Assembly (NCBI GenBank): GCA_019634695.1
Contig: JAHCAW010000020.1
Coordinates: 1 to 63,709, forward strand
Direction: 5' to 3'
Origin: Candidatus Sumerlaeia bacterium
GTDB lineage: Bacteria > Sumerlaeota > Sumerlaeia > SLMS01 > JAHLLQ01
Length of the DNA: 63,709 bases
In this document: piece after piece, positions 1-9,109 of the stretch
How positions within the stretch are numbered: position 1 is the stretch's first letter
Layout of the letters: every line of letters begins with the position of its first letter
The notes under the pieces: generated by a model
Seen by the model: only the letters and a program-made list of their open reading frames with translations
The model's database searches: none
What the model was told of the DNA's origin: nothing
Translations under genes and position numbers: made by a program

Positions 1-1
1 G

Positions 2-2494
2 TGTTACTGGATCGAGTCGCAGGACTTCCTCTACAAGACGAACTTCCTGACGCCCGAGGAGTGGCAGCGGGCCCTGCACGGCGAGGGCCAGCGCTTCGAG
101 CTGCACTTCGAGTCGCTCGAGACCTTCGCGCATGTCTACTTCAACGGCCAGCATGTGGCCGAATCGACGAACCAGTTCCTGCCGCTGACGGTGGACGTGA
201 CCTCGGCGATGCGGCCGGGCGAGAATGTGCTGTACATTCACTTCGAGCCGGCGGCGCGGCGTTGTGCGGCGCTGGAGATGCAGCATGGGCAGTTGCGCGC
301 GGCGTTCGATCGCACGCGGGTCTATGCCCGGCGCTCACAGATGCTGACGGGCTGGAGCAATGCGCCGCGGCTGTCGGGCTGCGGGGTGTGGGGCAAGGTG
401 ATCGTGCGGCACGTGTCGCTGGCGCGCATCGCGTCGGTGTTCGTGCCGGTCCGGGGGCTTTCGACGTCGGAGGCGAAAGTCGAGGTCGAGACTGAGATCG
501 AGTCGCTGGCCGAGCGCACCCTCGAGGTCGAGACGCAACTCGAGCGCCTGGACCCCGTCGGCTCGGGGACGAACTACACGAGCGAGCGCCTGTGGGAAAA
601 GAAGAAGCCGCTGGACGTGAAGGCGGCGAAGTTCCGGTATTCGGAGAAGGTGACGATCGACTCGCCGGTGCTGTGGTGGCCCAACGGTGTGGGCTCGGGC
701 CGGCGGACGTTGTACCGGGCGCGGGTGGTGCTGCGGCACGAGGGCCGTATTCTGGACGAGTCGGAGACCGTCTTCGGCCTGCGCAAGGTCGAGGTGCTGA
801 CCGGTTCGGAGCACAATCGCGGCGGGTTCGAGGTGCGCGTCAACGACCAGCCGGTGTTCGTGCGCGGCGCGGCGTGGGTGCCGCCGGACGTGATGCCCGG
901 GCGCGTGACGGACGATGCGGTGCGGCGGTTGCTGGACCAGGCGGCGGCGGCGAACCTGAACCTGCTGCGCGTCTGGGGAGGCGGCGTCTACGAATCCGAG
1001 GCCTTCTATCGCCGGTGCGACGAGCTGGGCCTGCTGGTCTGGCAGGACTTCATGTTCGCGCAGGGCGACTACCCCGAGTTCAAGGAATTCTGGAACAGCG
1101 TCCAGGAGGAGGCGCGCGCGCAGATCAAGCGCCTGCGCAACCACCCGTCGCTGCTGCTGTGGTGCGGCAACGACGGCAACGCGTGGATGCAGCATCGTCA
1201 GGCGCCGGAGGCGACGGCGCATCCCGGCCGCAAGCTGTTCACGCGCCTGTTGCCGCACGTTGTCGAGACCTTCGACCCGACGCGGCCCTATCGCGAGTCC
1301 ACGCCGTTGGGCGGCGCGGACCCGAACTCGATGGCCGAGGGCGACCATCATCACGTCGGCGTCTGGGAGAACTGGGAGCCCGAGCGCGCGGTGCGCGACG
1401 TGCGGGCGCGCTTCGTCTCGCACGTCGAGTTCATGGCGCTGCCGCATCTGTCGACGATTCGCGCGTGGACGCAGTCGGACGAGCGGTCGCTGAACAATCC
1501 CGAATTCGAGGCGCACCTGCGCCAGCAGGAGGGTGCCGGGCGCCTGTTCCGGTATGTGCTGGGGCGGACGCGCCCGCCGGAGAGCTTCGAGGAGCTCGTC
1601 TATCTCAGCCAATGGACGCAGGCGCGGGCGCTGGGCATGGCGATCGACGCCTGGCGGGCGAACAAGCCCGAGACGATGGGCACGATGCTGTGGCACCTGA
1701 ACGACTGCTGGCCGGGCATCACGGCCTCGCTGGTCGATCACAAGGGGCGGCCGAAGCTGGCGTACTGGGCGGTGCGTGACGCCTTCGCGCCGGTCGGGCT
1801 GATCCTTCTGGAGGCCGACAGTGGCATCCGCGTCGTCGCCGTCCACGATGGCCCGGCCTGGGAGCGCGAGCAGGCGCTGGTCTGCCGCCTGAAGTCCTAC
1901 ACGCTCGAGGGCGAGTTGCTCGACTGGCACGACCACGAGGTGAAGCTGGCCGGCAACGGCAAGGCCGAGATCGGACTGTTCAGCCTGGACAGCCTGCGCA
2001 TCACGCAGCCGGAGCGCTCCGTCGTGGTGGGCGAGCTGATCTCGGGCCGGCAGGTGCTTTCGGCGCGCAGCTACTGGCCGACGGATCCGCGCGCGGTCGT
2101 CTGGCCGGAGCCCCGGGTCGAGGTGATGCTCGACTGCGTCGTGGGCAGCCGGCGCGCCGTATTCCAGGTGCGTGCGCACAACGTCGTGCGGGGCGTCGAG
2201 GTCGGCTTCGAGAACCTGCCGTCGGCGCGCGTGCGCTTCGACAATGCGTTCGACATCTGGCCGAGCCGCGAAGTGTGGGTGAATGTGGACCTGACGGGAG
2301 GCATCATGCGCGAGCAGTTGATGGGCGCCTTCCGCTACCGCTGCCTGAACGACGTCGCGCCGGGTCGCAAGGTGCAGTGGCACGCGCCGCAGGTTACCGA
2401 GGGCGAAGGCTACGCCGCCGACGTCAGCGCCTCGGGCCTGACGCAACTCACCCGCTTGCGCACGAGCGACATTATCCGCAAAGCGCAAAGCTGA
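2..2494 (+). CDS. GH2 beta-mannosidase-like protein, 5'-truncated, catalytic Glu residues missing
   Basis: The frame is open from the first bases of the window, so the true start lies outside it; 830 codons are visible. The N-terminal part is a GH2 sugar-binding jelly-roll (hallmark HVYFNGQHVAESTNQFLPL near 129-185), followed by the Ig-like domain and TIM barrel (NLLRVWGGGVYE near 957-992; WHLNDCWPG near 1690-1716). This order matches beta-mannosidases. However, the acid/base site that normally reads WCGNNE reads WCGNDG (Gly at 1175-1177). The nucleophile motif normally reading SE[FY]G reads SHVE (His at 1421-1423). The fold is therefore kept but both catalytic carboxylates are absent, suggesting a pseudoenzyme or a changed mechanism. 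No signal peptide can be judged because the start is missing. Confidence 0.88.
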   Translation, partial: CYWIESQDFLYKTNFLTPEEWQRALHGEGQRFELHFESLETFAHVYFNGQHVAESTNQFLPLTVDVTSAMRPGENVLYIHFEPAARRCAALEMQHGQLRAAFDRTRVYARRSQMLTGWSNAPRLSGCGVWGKVIVRHVSLARIASVFVPVRGLSTSEAKVEVETEIESLAERTLEVETQLERLDPVGSGTNYTSERLWEKKKPLDVKAAKFRYSEKVTIDSPVLWWPNGVGSGRRTLYRARVVLRHEGRILDESETVFGLRKVEVLTGSEHNRGGFEVRVNDQPVFVRGAAWVPPDVMPGRVTDDAVRRLLDQAAAANLNLLRVWGGGVYESEAFYRRCDELGLLVWQDFMFAQGDYPEFKEFWNSVQEEARAQIKRLRNHPSLLLWCGNDGNAWMQHRQAPEATAHPGRKLFTRLLPHVVETFDPTRPYRESTPLGGADPNSMAEGDHHHVGVWENWEPERAVRDVRARFVSHVEFMALPHLSTIRAWTQSDERSLNNPEFEAHLRQQEGAGRLFRYVLGRTRPPESFEELVYLSQWTQARALGMAIDAWRANKPETMGTMLWHLNDCWPGITASLVDHKGRPKLAYWAVRDAFAPVGLILLEADSGIRVVAVHDGPAWEREQALVCRLKSYTLEGELLDWHDHEVKLAGNGKAEIGLFSLDSLRITQPERSVVVGELISGRQVLSARSYWPTDPRAVVWPEPRVEVMLDCVVGSRRAVFQVRAHNVVRGVEVGFENLPSARVRFDNAFDIWPSREVWVNVDLTGGIMREQLMGAFRYRCLNDVAPGRKVQWHAPQVTEGEGYAADVSASGLTQLTRLRTSDIIRKAQS

Positions 2495-2617
2495 GTGGGC
2501 AGGTGTCGCCCAAACCGCTTCGGCGCGGCACGGGTCCCCTGTCCGCCAACCCGTCATTGACCCGTGGCGCCCCGCGCCCGGCAATGCGGTATCCGACCCG
2601 CGCGTCACGGAGAGCCC

Positions 2618-4021
2618 ATGCCCCGCATTCTCGTCGTCGAAGACGATCCCGCGTTCGCCAATCGGCTGGCGCGCAATCTGGGTTTGGACGGCTTCGAGGC
2701 CGACGTCGCCGAGGGCCCCGAAGTCGCCCTGCGGCGGCTGGCGGGCGAACGCTTCGACGGCGTCGTGTGCGACATCCGCATGCCCGGCATGAGCGGCCTC
2801 GAGTTGCTCGAGCGCGTGCGCCGCGGCGGCGAGACGGGCATCGATCCCGAGCTGCCCTTCCTGATGCTGACTTCGGTGAACAGCGTCGAGACCGCGGTCG
2901 AGGCGATGCGGCTGGGCGCGAGCGACTATCTGACGAAGGAAGCGGGCCGGCCCGAGGTGGTCGTGCGCCTGCGCAAGGCGCTGGCCGAGCATGCACTCAG
3001 CCAGGAGAACCGCCATCTGCGCGAGGCCGTTGCGCGCGCCGATGAGTTCGGCGAACTGGTCGGCGCCTCCGACGCGATGAAGCGCATCAAGCAGGACATC
3101 GCCGAGGTCGCCTCCACCAACGCGACCGTGATGCTGCTGGGCGAGACGGGATCGGGCAAGGAACTGGTCGCCCGCGCGATCCATCGGGCCTCGGGCCGCG
3201 CGGGTGCCTTCGTGGATCTGAACGGCGCGATGCTGCCCGACGACACGATGCTCCAGAGCGAACTGTTCGGCCACGAGAAGGGCTCGTTCACGGACGCGAA
3301 GGCGCTGAAGAAGGGCAAACTCGAGCTGGCCGACGGCGGCACGCTGTTCATCGACGAGGTGGGCGAGGTCTCGCGCGAGGTGCAGGCGAAGTTGCTGCGG
3401 GTGCTGGAGACGATGACCTTCACGCGCGTGGGCGGCACGCGGGAGATCACCGTGGACGTGCGCGTCGTCGTGGCGACCAATCGCGACCTTCTGCGCGAGG
3501 TCGAGGCCGGTCGCTTCCGCGACGACCTGTATTATCGCCTGAACGTCTTCCCGATCGAGATTCCGCCGCTGCGGGCCCGGCGCGAGGACATCCCGTCGCT
3601 GGCGCGGTTCTTCCTTGCCCGCACCGCCGAGCGCTATGGCCGGCCGCTGCCCGAGCTTCAGGCCGAGGCGTTCGAGGCCCTGCAAGCCTGCCACTGGCCC
3701 GGCAACATCCGGGAGCTGCGCAACATCTGCGAGCGCCTGCTGATCCGTGCGCGCGGCGGCACCGTCCTGACCGCCCAGGACGTGCGCGCCTGCGGCCTCG
3801 GGCCCGCCTCCGAGGTCGCCCGCGTCGTCTCCATCCCCGAGGAGGGCATCGATCTGGACGACCTCGAGAAGAACCTGGTCCTCGAAGCCCTGCGCCGCAC
3901 CGACTGGAACCAGACCGAGGCGGCCCGCCTGCTCGGCATCTCGGTTGACCGCATGAACAACCGTGTGAAGAAGTACGGCTTCACGCACGCCAAGTGGCGG
4001 ATCAACCGGGGGCAGCCATGA
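2618..4021 (+). CDS. NtrC-family sigma-54-dependent response regulator
   Basis: A 467-aa activator with three domains. The receiver runs about 1-120, with phospho-acceptor Asp52 in VVCDIRMPG and the acidic pair E9-D10. The AAA+ sigma-54 domain runs about 145-375, with Walker A GETGSGKE from residue 175 and Walker [12 protein letters not shown]. The C-terminus is a Fis-type helix-turn-helix ([12 protein letters not shown]). The sigma-54 contact loop, normally GAFTGA, reads GSFTDA at 222-227, an unusual Gly-to-Asp change. The ATG at 2618 was chosen because it opens directly on the receiver strand [10 protein letters not shown] and follows GGAG; a frame upstream of it adds nothing recognisable. 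Its stop overlaps the aroQ start (ATGA). No histidine kinase is adjacent, so its signal is unknown. Confidence 0.93.
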   Translation: MPRILVVEDDPAFANRLARNLGLDGFEADVAEGPEVALRRLAGERFDGVVCDIRMPGMSGLELLERVRRGGETGIDPELPFLMLTSVNSVETAVEAMRLGASDYLTKEAGRPEVVVRLRKALAEHALSQENRHLREAVARADEFGELVGASDAMKRIKQDIAEVASTNATVMLLGETGSGKELVARAIHRASGRAGAFVDLNGAMLPDDTMLQSELFGHEKGSFTDAKALKKGKLELADGGTLFIDEVGEVSREVQAKLLRVLETMTFTRVGGTREITVDVRVVVATNRDLLREVEAGRFRDDLYYRLNVFPIEIPPLRARREDIPSLARFFLARTAERYGRPLPELQAEAFEALQACHWPGNIRELRNICERLLIRARGGTVLTAQDVRACGLGPASEVARVVSIPEEGIDLDDLEKNLVLEALRRTDWNQTEAARLLGISVDRMNNRVKKYGFTHAKWRINRGQP

Positions 4022-4458
4022 AGATCGCCATCGTCAACGGACCGAACCTGAACCTGCTGGGGACGCGCGAGCCGGAGGTCTACGGCCGCACGACGCTGGC
4101 GGACATCGAGAAGCGCCTCGAAGAGGTCGCCGCCGAACTCGGGGTCGCGATCGAGTGTTTCCAGAGCAACCACGAGGGGGCGCTGATCGACCGGTTGCAG
4201 ACGCTGCGCGGAAGCATCGCCGCCGTGGTCGTCAACGCGGGCGGACTCACGCACACCTCCGTGGCGCTGCGCGATGCGCTGGCGGCGCTCGCCGTGCCGG
4301 TGTACGAGGTGCACATCACCAACATCCACGCACGCGAGGCGTTCCGCCACCGGAGCCTGATCTCCGACATCGCCCGCGCCGTCGTCTGCGGCATGGGCCC
4401 GCGGGGCTACGAATACGCGCTGCGCGAAGCCGTCCTCAACGCGGCCGGAAAGAAGTAG
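4018..4458 (+). CDS. aroQ: 3-dehydroquinate dehydratase, type II
   Basis: A 146-aa protein, the normal length for the dodecameric type II enzyme that converts 3-dehydroquinate to 3-dehydroshikimate in the shikimate pathway. It has the family opening IVNGPNLNLLGTREPEVYG (catalytic Arg and Tyr in TREPEVYG), the NHEG segment, the NAGGLTHTS loop and the active-site His in EVHITNIHAREAFRH. The ATG overlaps the stop of the upstream sigma-54 activator by four bases, so the two are probably co-translated. A palindrome-rich non-coding gap follows. Confidence 0.97.
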   Translation: MKIAIVNGPNLNLLGTREPEVYGRTTLADIEKRLEEVAAELGVAIECFQSNHEGALIDRLQTLRGSIAAVVVNAGGLTHTSVALRDALAALAVPVYEVHITNIHAREAFRHRSLISDIARAVVCGMGPRGYEYALREAVLNAAGKK

Positions 4459-4590
4459 CCGGCGAGCGGGACCGTTGTGCGGGTGCCGAGGCCGTTCACG
4501 GGAGCCTGGCCGCTGCCATCAAGTCTCCCAATCCGCATACCAGACTCGATACCGGGCGTTCCAATCGCCGCGGGAGCGGCGACACAGTCG

Positions 4591-5066
4591 TAGCCCCGGA
4601 GTTTCACTCCGGAGTCAAAATGTGTTTATCTATTTCGACCCAGGCAGGGGTCGCACAGCGCGCAAGGCGGACGACTGTTCGACCCCTACCGGGGTCGAAT
4701 CGCTATTGGACTCACCAACCCCGGAGTGAACTCCGGGGCTACTATTGTCTCGTCCCTGCCGGGACGAACGACGCTGGGCAGCGATCGGAATCGCCGCCCG
4801 GCCCGACGTTCAATGATGCGCAGGCGGGGCCATCGAACGGCGGAAAGCAACACTATTTCTGATGCGAATTCAGGGAATTGCTCGTTATTGTACTCAGCGT
4901 GCTTCAGCACGCTCTTCCTTGCCCCCGGGTTCACCCGGTGGGGAAAGTGATTGAACAAAACTCGACATAGCGCGCTTCAGCGCGACTTCCAGTTCGGGGT
5001 CCGTTGCCTCAGAGAGACACCGCCAGCATGAAGATTGTCAACGCGATGGGAAGCGCTGAAGCGTGC
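4591..5066. repeat. Cluster of REP-like palindromes in the aroQ-ccsA gap
   Basis: The gap 4459-5223 between the convergent aroQ and ccsA holds no gene I can support. It is packed with short hairpins. Stems are CCGGAGT/ACTCCGG (4596-4612), TTCGACCCC/GGGGTCGAA (4678-4699, with a degenerate copy near 4638), CCCCGGAGT/ACTCCGGGG (4719-4738), CGTCCC/GGGACG (4751-4766), GCGTGC/GCACGC (4897-4912, with relatives near 4970-4984 and 5048-5064), and a CCCCCGGG-type stem near 4922-4942. At least three sequence families are present. No transposase lies in the gap, so these look like non-autonomous, mobilised-in-trans palindromes. The local base composition is also less GC-rich than the genes around it. Confidence 0.75.
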
Positions 5067-5223
5067 TGAGAGCGCACCCGGATGGAGCGATTGCCGCCCG
5101 CATGCGCCGATCAGCGGGAGGGACACCCGGGTCGCCCATCAGGCATGGATGACGCCAAAATGCAGAACGCCATAAATGCGCGTCGGTTCGCCCTGCGACT
5201 GTCTTCGGCTTGCCGATCCCATG

Positions 5224-7086
5224 TCACGTCGGGGAGGCGTAGGTGTGCAGGCCGCCGGCGAAGGCGGGGATGTAGCTCACACCGATCCAGGTGATCAGGA
5301 CCATCAGGAAACCGATCAGGCAGGCGAGCGCCGAGACGCGCCCCTTCCAGCCCATCACCATGCGCGTGTGCAGGTAAATCGTGTAGGTGATCCAGGTGAT
5401 GAGGGCCCACGTTTCCTTCGGGTCCCAGCCCCAGAAGCGCCCCCACGCGGTGTCCGCCCAGACGGCGCCGAGCAGGACGCCCAGCGTCAGAATCGGCCAG
5501 CCGATCTGCACCAGTCGGTAGGCGAACTCCTCCATCTGCTCGGTCGGCATCAGCGGCTTGCGGCCAAACAGCGATTCGCGTCTTGCCCACGACTTCACGA
5601 GATACCCCGCCGCGAACACCGCCGAGATCGCAAACGCTGCGTAGCTGATCAGCATCGCCGTGACGTGAATGTTCAGCCAGTAGCTGTTGAGCACCGCGCG
5701 CAACGGGTGGATGCGCGACTCGTGCAACGGCATCAGGCTGACGCCGAGCAGCGCGACGAAGCCCACGCCCGAGGCGAAAAGCCCGACGATGCCCGTGCGC
5801 TTGCGCAGTTCGATCCCGGCACCGATCGCCAGCGCCGCCCATGAGGTGAACACGATCGACTCGTACATGTTGGACACCGGCATGTGGCCCGTCAGCGACA
5901 GCCGCATCCCGAGTCCCAACGTCTGCCACGCCAGACCGACCACCATGATCGCCGTTCCCGCCAGGCGCCAACCCGGCGTGTGGAAGAAGGCGAAAAGGCC
6001 GAACAGAATCGTCGCGAGCGCGTACACCCAGGCGGCGGTGCGCGACGGCTGCCAGGCGGTGTAGAAGTTCTTCCGCGCCAGATAGCCCGCCGAAGGATAC
6101 TGCCGCGACTGGCCAACCGTTTCGAGGAAGCGATCCACTTCGCCCGCGAGCCCTTCGGCGTTGCCCGTCGCGAATGTCTGGCGGAGCGCCGCGTCAAGTT
6201 GCGCGGCCGCAAAGGGCAGCACGCGGCCGACTCCGTCGCGCGCACCCCCGTGCAGCACGTCCAGTCGCCGCACCTCGCGCACGGACAGCCAATCGTTCGT
6301 CGCGCTCTCGGGGTTGGGCACCAGCAGCAGGCGCTCGTCGAGTCCCGTCAGCAGAATCGCGCGGTCCAGCAACCGGATGCCGGCCTCGAGGATCGGCTTC
6401 TCGCGCTTGACCTGGCGGGAGAGCGCGCGCAGCCGGCTATGCTCGGCCTTGCGGGCCTCCGCATCGTCGAGCAGGCGCGCGATCTCGTTGGGGTCCAGCT
6501 CCTGTGCTTCGGCGGCGGAGGCGATGAGCCCGGTGCGCTCGGGTCCGATCGACCGAATCTGGTGCACCGCATCGAGCAGCTTCTGCAAGCGCGTGAACTC
6601 CTCGCGCCGCGCGACGCCCGCCTCGAGCTCGGCGCGCATCGCCTCCTGATGCGGTGACTCCAAGAGGTCGCGCAGGCTGATCCACTTCTCGTCCGTCTGG
6701 AGCAGCTCGCCGATGCGTGGATGCTCGATCGGCAGGATCCTGGCACCCACCCAGCGATCCGTCTGGTAGACCAGCGACAGCGCGGTGAAGACCGGGTCCT
6801 GCCCGTGCAGCTTCGTGCGCCCGGTCAGTTCGTAGACTTTCAGCCGCGCCCATGTGGCGGTTGTCTCGTTCCATCCCTCGTGGCGGACGGCGACACGGGA
6901 GAGCCCCGCATCGCGCAGTGCCTGCTCCAGCGCCGGATCGTGCGGCACCGTCACCAAGCGGCTGCCCGGGTCGTCGCTCAGCGCCGCCGGCGCCTGCGCG
7001 GCCGCGGGCAGCACCAGCGCGAGCATCATCAGCCACGCGCCAAGAATCTGGATTCCCGCCAGGCGAACTGCGTCAGCACCACTCAT
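5224..7086 (-). CDS. ccsA: System II cytochrome c biogenesis protein CcsA/ResC with large N-terminal domain
   Basis: A 620-aa protein. The C-terminal 270 residues are a multi-pass CcsA/ResC domain. The haem-binding WWD motif (WGRFWGWDPKETW) is at about residues 548-560, with conserved membrane histidines nearby (NIHVTAM, YLHTRMVMGWKGR). CcsA with its ResB partner carries haem across the membrane and attaches it to apocytochrome c. A signal-like segment opens the protein. Before the membrane part lies an extra region of about 300 residues, rich in charged helices, that typical CcsA (about 320 aa) lacks; I do not recognise it. The ATG at 7086 overlaps the resB stop by four bases (ATGA), which fixes the start and shows one operon. 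Confidence 0.93.
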   Translation of the reverse strand: MSGADAVRLAGIQILGAWLMMLALVLPAAAQAPAALSDDPGSRLVTVPHDPALEQALRDAGLSRVAVRHEGWNETTATWARLKVYELTGRTKLHGQDPVFTALSLVYQTDRWVGARILPIEHPRIGELLQTDEKWISLRDLLESPHQEAMRAELEAGVARREEFTRLQKLLDAVHQIRSIGPERTGLIASAAEAQELDPNEIARLLDDAEARKAEHSRLRALSRQVKREKPILEAGIRLLDRAILLTGLDERLLLVPNPESATNDWLSVREVRRLDVLHGGARDGVGRVLPFAAAQLDAALRQTFATGNAEGLAGEVDRFLETVGQSRQYPSAGYLARKNFYTAWQPSRTAAWVYALATILFGLFAFFHTPGWRLAGTAIMVVGLAWQTLGLGMRLSLTGHMPVSNMYESIVFTSWAALAIGAGIELRKRTGIVGLFASGVGFVALLGVSLMPLHESRIHPLRAVLNSYWLNIHVTAMLISYAAFAISAVFAAGYLVKSWARRESLFGRKPLMPTEQMEEFAYRLVQIGWPILTLGVLLGAVWADTAWGRFWGWDPKETWALITWITYTIYLHTRMVMGWKGRVSALACLIGFLMVLITWIGVSYIPAFAGGLHTYASPT

Positions 7087-8939
7087 CGTGCGGCCACCTC
7101 GAGCGATTCGGATTCCTCGCGCGCCGTCGGCGCCGTGCCCTCCAGTTCCGCCAGCAGGGCGGCGAACTCGGCCGGATCGGGCTCGCGACCAAACCGCGGC
7201 ACGAGCGCGAAGTGCAGCCGTCCTTCCTCCTCGTCCCACATGCCGTGAAACGCGCGATAGCGCCCCGAGAAGGTGAGCATCGCGCCGAAGGTCATCAGTC
7301 CGGCGCCGAGCACGTACCACGGCACGACGGGCTCGCGCACGACGCTCAGCACCGTCGTGTGGCGCTCGGTGCGCCCCAACGGATAGACGGCGAAGCGTGC
7401 GCCGGGCGGCGGCTCCTGCGTGGCCACGACGGCCGGCAGGTCCATCGGGTCCGACGGCACGTTGAAGGCGGCCATGCGCGTGCCCAGCACCTCGAACTCG
7501 CCTCCGCGACGCCGCACCTCGAACTCGAAGAACGCCAGCGCCGGATTCCGCCAGTCCAGGCCCTCGAAGTCCCAATGCTCGCCAGCCTGCCGCACGTGAA
7601 TGTCGGCCAGCCGAATCTCGACGTCCTCCAGCAGGGGCGGCACGATCTGCTGCTTCTCGTCGTCCTGGAACAGCAGCGTGCGGCCGATGCTCGTGCCATT
7701 GACGAAGACCTCGACCTCGAGCGCGGGATCGAGCGGTTCGTTCGACAGCGAATAGGCTCCCGTGCCCGCGGCGAAGGCGAACTGCGGATAGAACTCCTGG
7801 AGCGCGAAGGTCAGCCGCCGCGCCTCCGAGCGCGCGAGCAGCGTCCCGGTCTCGATGGGCGTCCGCGGGTTGGCGCCCGTGAACAGGCGCCAGCCCAGCC
7901 CGGGCAGCTCGCCGTCCACCTCAAGGAACAAATCCTCGTCGCCCACCTGCACGCGGGTCTCGGGGCTGGCGTCGGTGACGGCGATCCGCTCGCCCGTGCG
8001 CGCGTCCCGCACGTCGTAGTTCACACGCCAGGTCTGGCCGATCGGCAGCTTCACGTAGCTGGCCTGATGGAACTCGAAGCCCGCGATGCGCGCGCTGTGG
8101 TTCATGTCCAGCTTGATGACCTCGACGACTCCCGTGCGTGGGTCGCGCACCTCGAGCAGCGACGAGTAGTACGCCGGGTTGCGCGAGTTCGGGTGGAACA
8201 CCTCGTCGAAGTCCAGTACGGTGATTTCGACCGGTAACTGCACGGCCTGGCTGTTCTCGGGGCTCATCGCCGCGTCGTCGAACTTCGGCAGATAGATGAT
8301 GCTCGTCGTCTCGCCTTCGGTGGCGATGAAGCGTCCATCGCTGACGATGTAACCGGCTTGGTACAGAAGGAAGCGCACCAGCCCCGCCACCAGGATCACG
8401 ACAATGCCGGCGTGGATGATCGTGGGCCCGATGCGCTGGCGCAGGCCCGAGTGCGCGAAGAAGCGATTCCCCTCGCGATGCGCCCGCGTGAAGCGACCGG
8501 CCAGCAGGCGCTCGACCGTCTCCGGCCCGCCCGGCACCGCCACCGAGGCCCGCCCCGGCCCGGCCATCGTCAGGTACCCACGCGAGCGCGAAAAGTCCCG
8601 CTTCCACCAGATTGACAGGCTCATCCGCGTCACGTGCCACGTCGAGATCACGAACTGCCCGAAGAACACGGCCAGCAGGATGAAGAACCACCAGGCGTTG
8701 AACACGCGCGCCTTGGCCAGCGGGATGGCGTTGTCGCCCAGTCGGGCGTTGGCGCCGAAGATCACCGTGCCGTACACGCACGCCAGTCCCACCAGACAGA
8801 GCAGGAAGATGCCCATCTGGAGCGACTTGAAGGCACGCCAAGCGCTGCGCAGCATCGCGCGCCCGGAGCGGCCATCCGGAGCGGACGACTCCATGCCCGG
8901 GGCGGAATCCTCGAATGAAGCAGTTGCGGGAGGGGTCAA
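7083..8939 (-). CDS. resB: Cytochrome c biogenesis protein ResB (CcsB/Ccs1)
   Basis: The upstream gene of the resB-ccsA pair. The 618-aa product has the ResB pattern: two membrane segments near the N-terminus (about 45-65 and 85-105), a third near 175-195 (GPTIIHAGIVVILVAGLV), a long periplasmic domain, and a final membrane helix near 535-560 (PWYVLGAGLMTFGAMLTFSG). The family partners CcsA in haem delivery. The start is uncertain: a TTG at 8939 gives 618 aa without a clear ribosome site, and an ATG at 8894 gives 603 aa. Both precede the first membrane helix, so function is not affected. Confidence 0.92.
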   Translation of the reverse strand: MTPPATASFEDSAPGMESSAPDGRSGRAMLRSAWRAFKSLQMGIFLLCLVGLACVYGTVIFGANARLGDNAIPLAKARVFNAWWFFILLAVFFGQFVISTWHVTRMSLSIWWKRDFSRSRGYLTMAGPGRASVAVPGGPETVERLLAGRFTRAHREGNRFFAHSGLRQRIGPTIIHAGIVVILVAGLVRFLLYQAGYIVSDGRFIATEGETTSIIYLPKFDDAAMSPENSQAVQLPVEITVLDFDEVFHPNSRNPAYYSSLLEVRDPRTGVVEVIKLDMNHSARIAGFEFHQASYVKLPIGQTWRVNYDVRDARTGERIAVTDASPETRVQVGDEDLFLEVDGELPGLGWRLFTGANPRTPIETGTLLARSEARRLTFALQEFYPQFAFAAGTGAYSLSNEPLDPALEVEVFVNGTSIGRTLLFQDDEKQQIVPPLLEDVEIRLADIHVRQAGEHWDFEGLDWRNPALAFFEFEVRRRGGEFEVLGTRMAAFNVPSDPMDLPAVVATQEPPPGARFAVYPLGRTERHTTVLSVVREPVVPWYVLGAGLMTFGAMLTFSGRYRAFHGMWDEEEGRLHFALVPRFGREPDPAEFAALLAELEGTAPTAREESESLEVAAR

Positions 8940-8957
8940 GGGAAGGGGAACCAGACC

Positions 8958-8963
8958 TGTATA
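8958..8963 (-). promoter_or_regulatory. Possible -10 element for resB-ccsA
   Basis: The minus strand reads TATACA here, a near-consensus sigma-70 -10 hexamer in a GC-rich setting, about 20 bases before the TTG start and 65 before the ATG alternative. No convincing -35 hexamer is visible, so this is tentative. Confidence 0.3.
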
Positions 8964-9109
8964 CTGCGAGGGCGACTGGCGCAGAGGGGGCGCCGGAACC
9001 CTCAGAATCTTGAGGTTACAAGAACCATGCCGGGCTCGGCCGGCGGCCCGGACTCTCGACCACCCCCCGCCGACCTGTCAACGCGAACAGCCCCCAATTC
9101 GGACCCGAA

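Noticed and set aside
335..3988. Long open minus-strand frame of over 1200 codons
   Set aside because: Opposite two well-supported genes; composition is Arg/Ala/His-rich with no family motif. A GC-rich antisense shadow.
4591..5066. CRISPR array
   Set aside because: Repeats are different palindromes at irregular spacing, with no uniform repeat-spacer units or cas genes.
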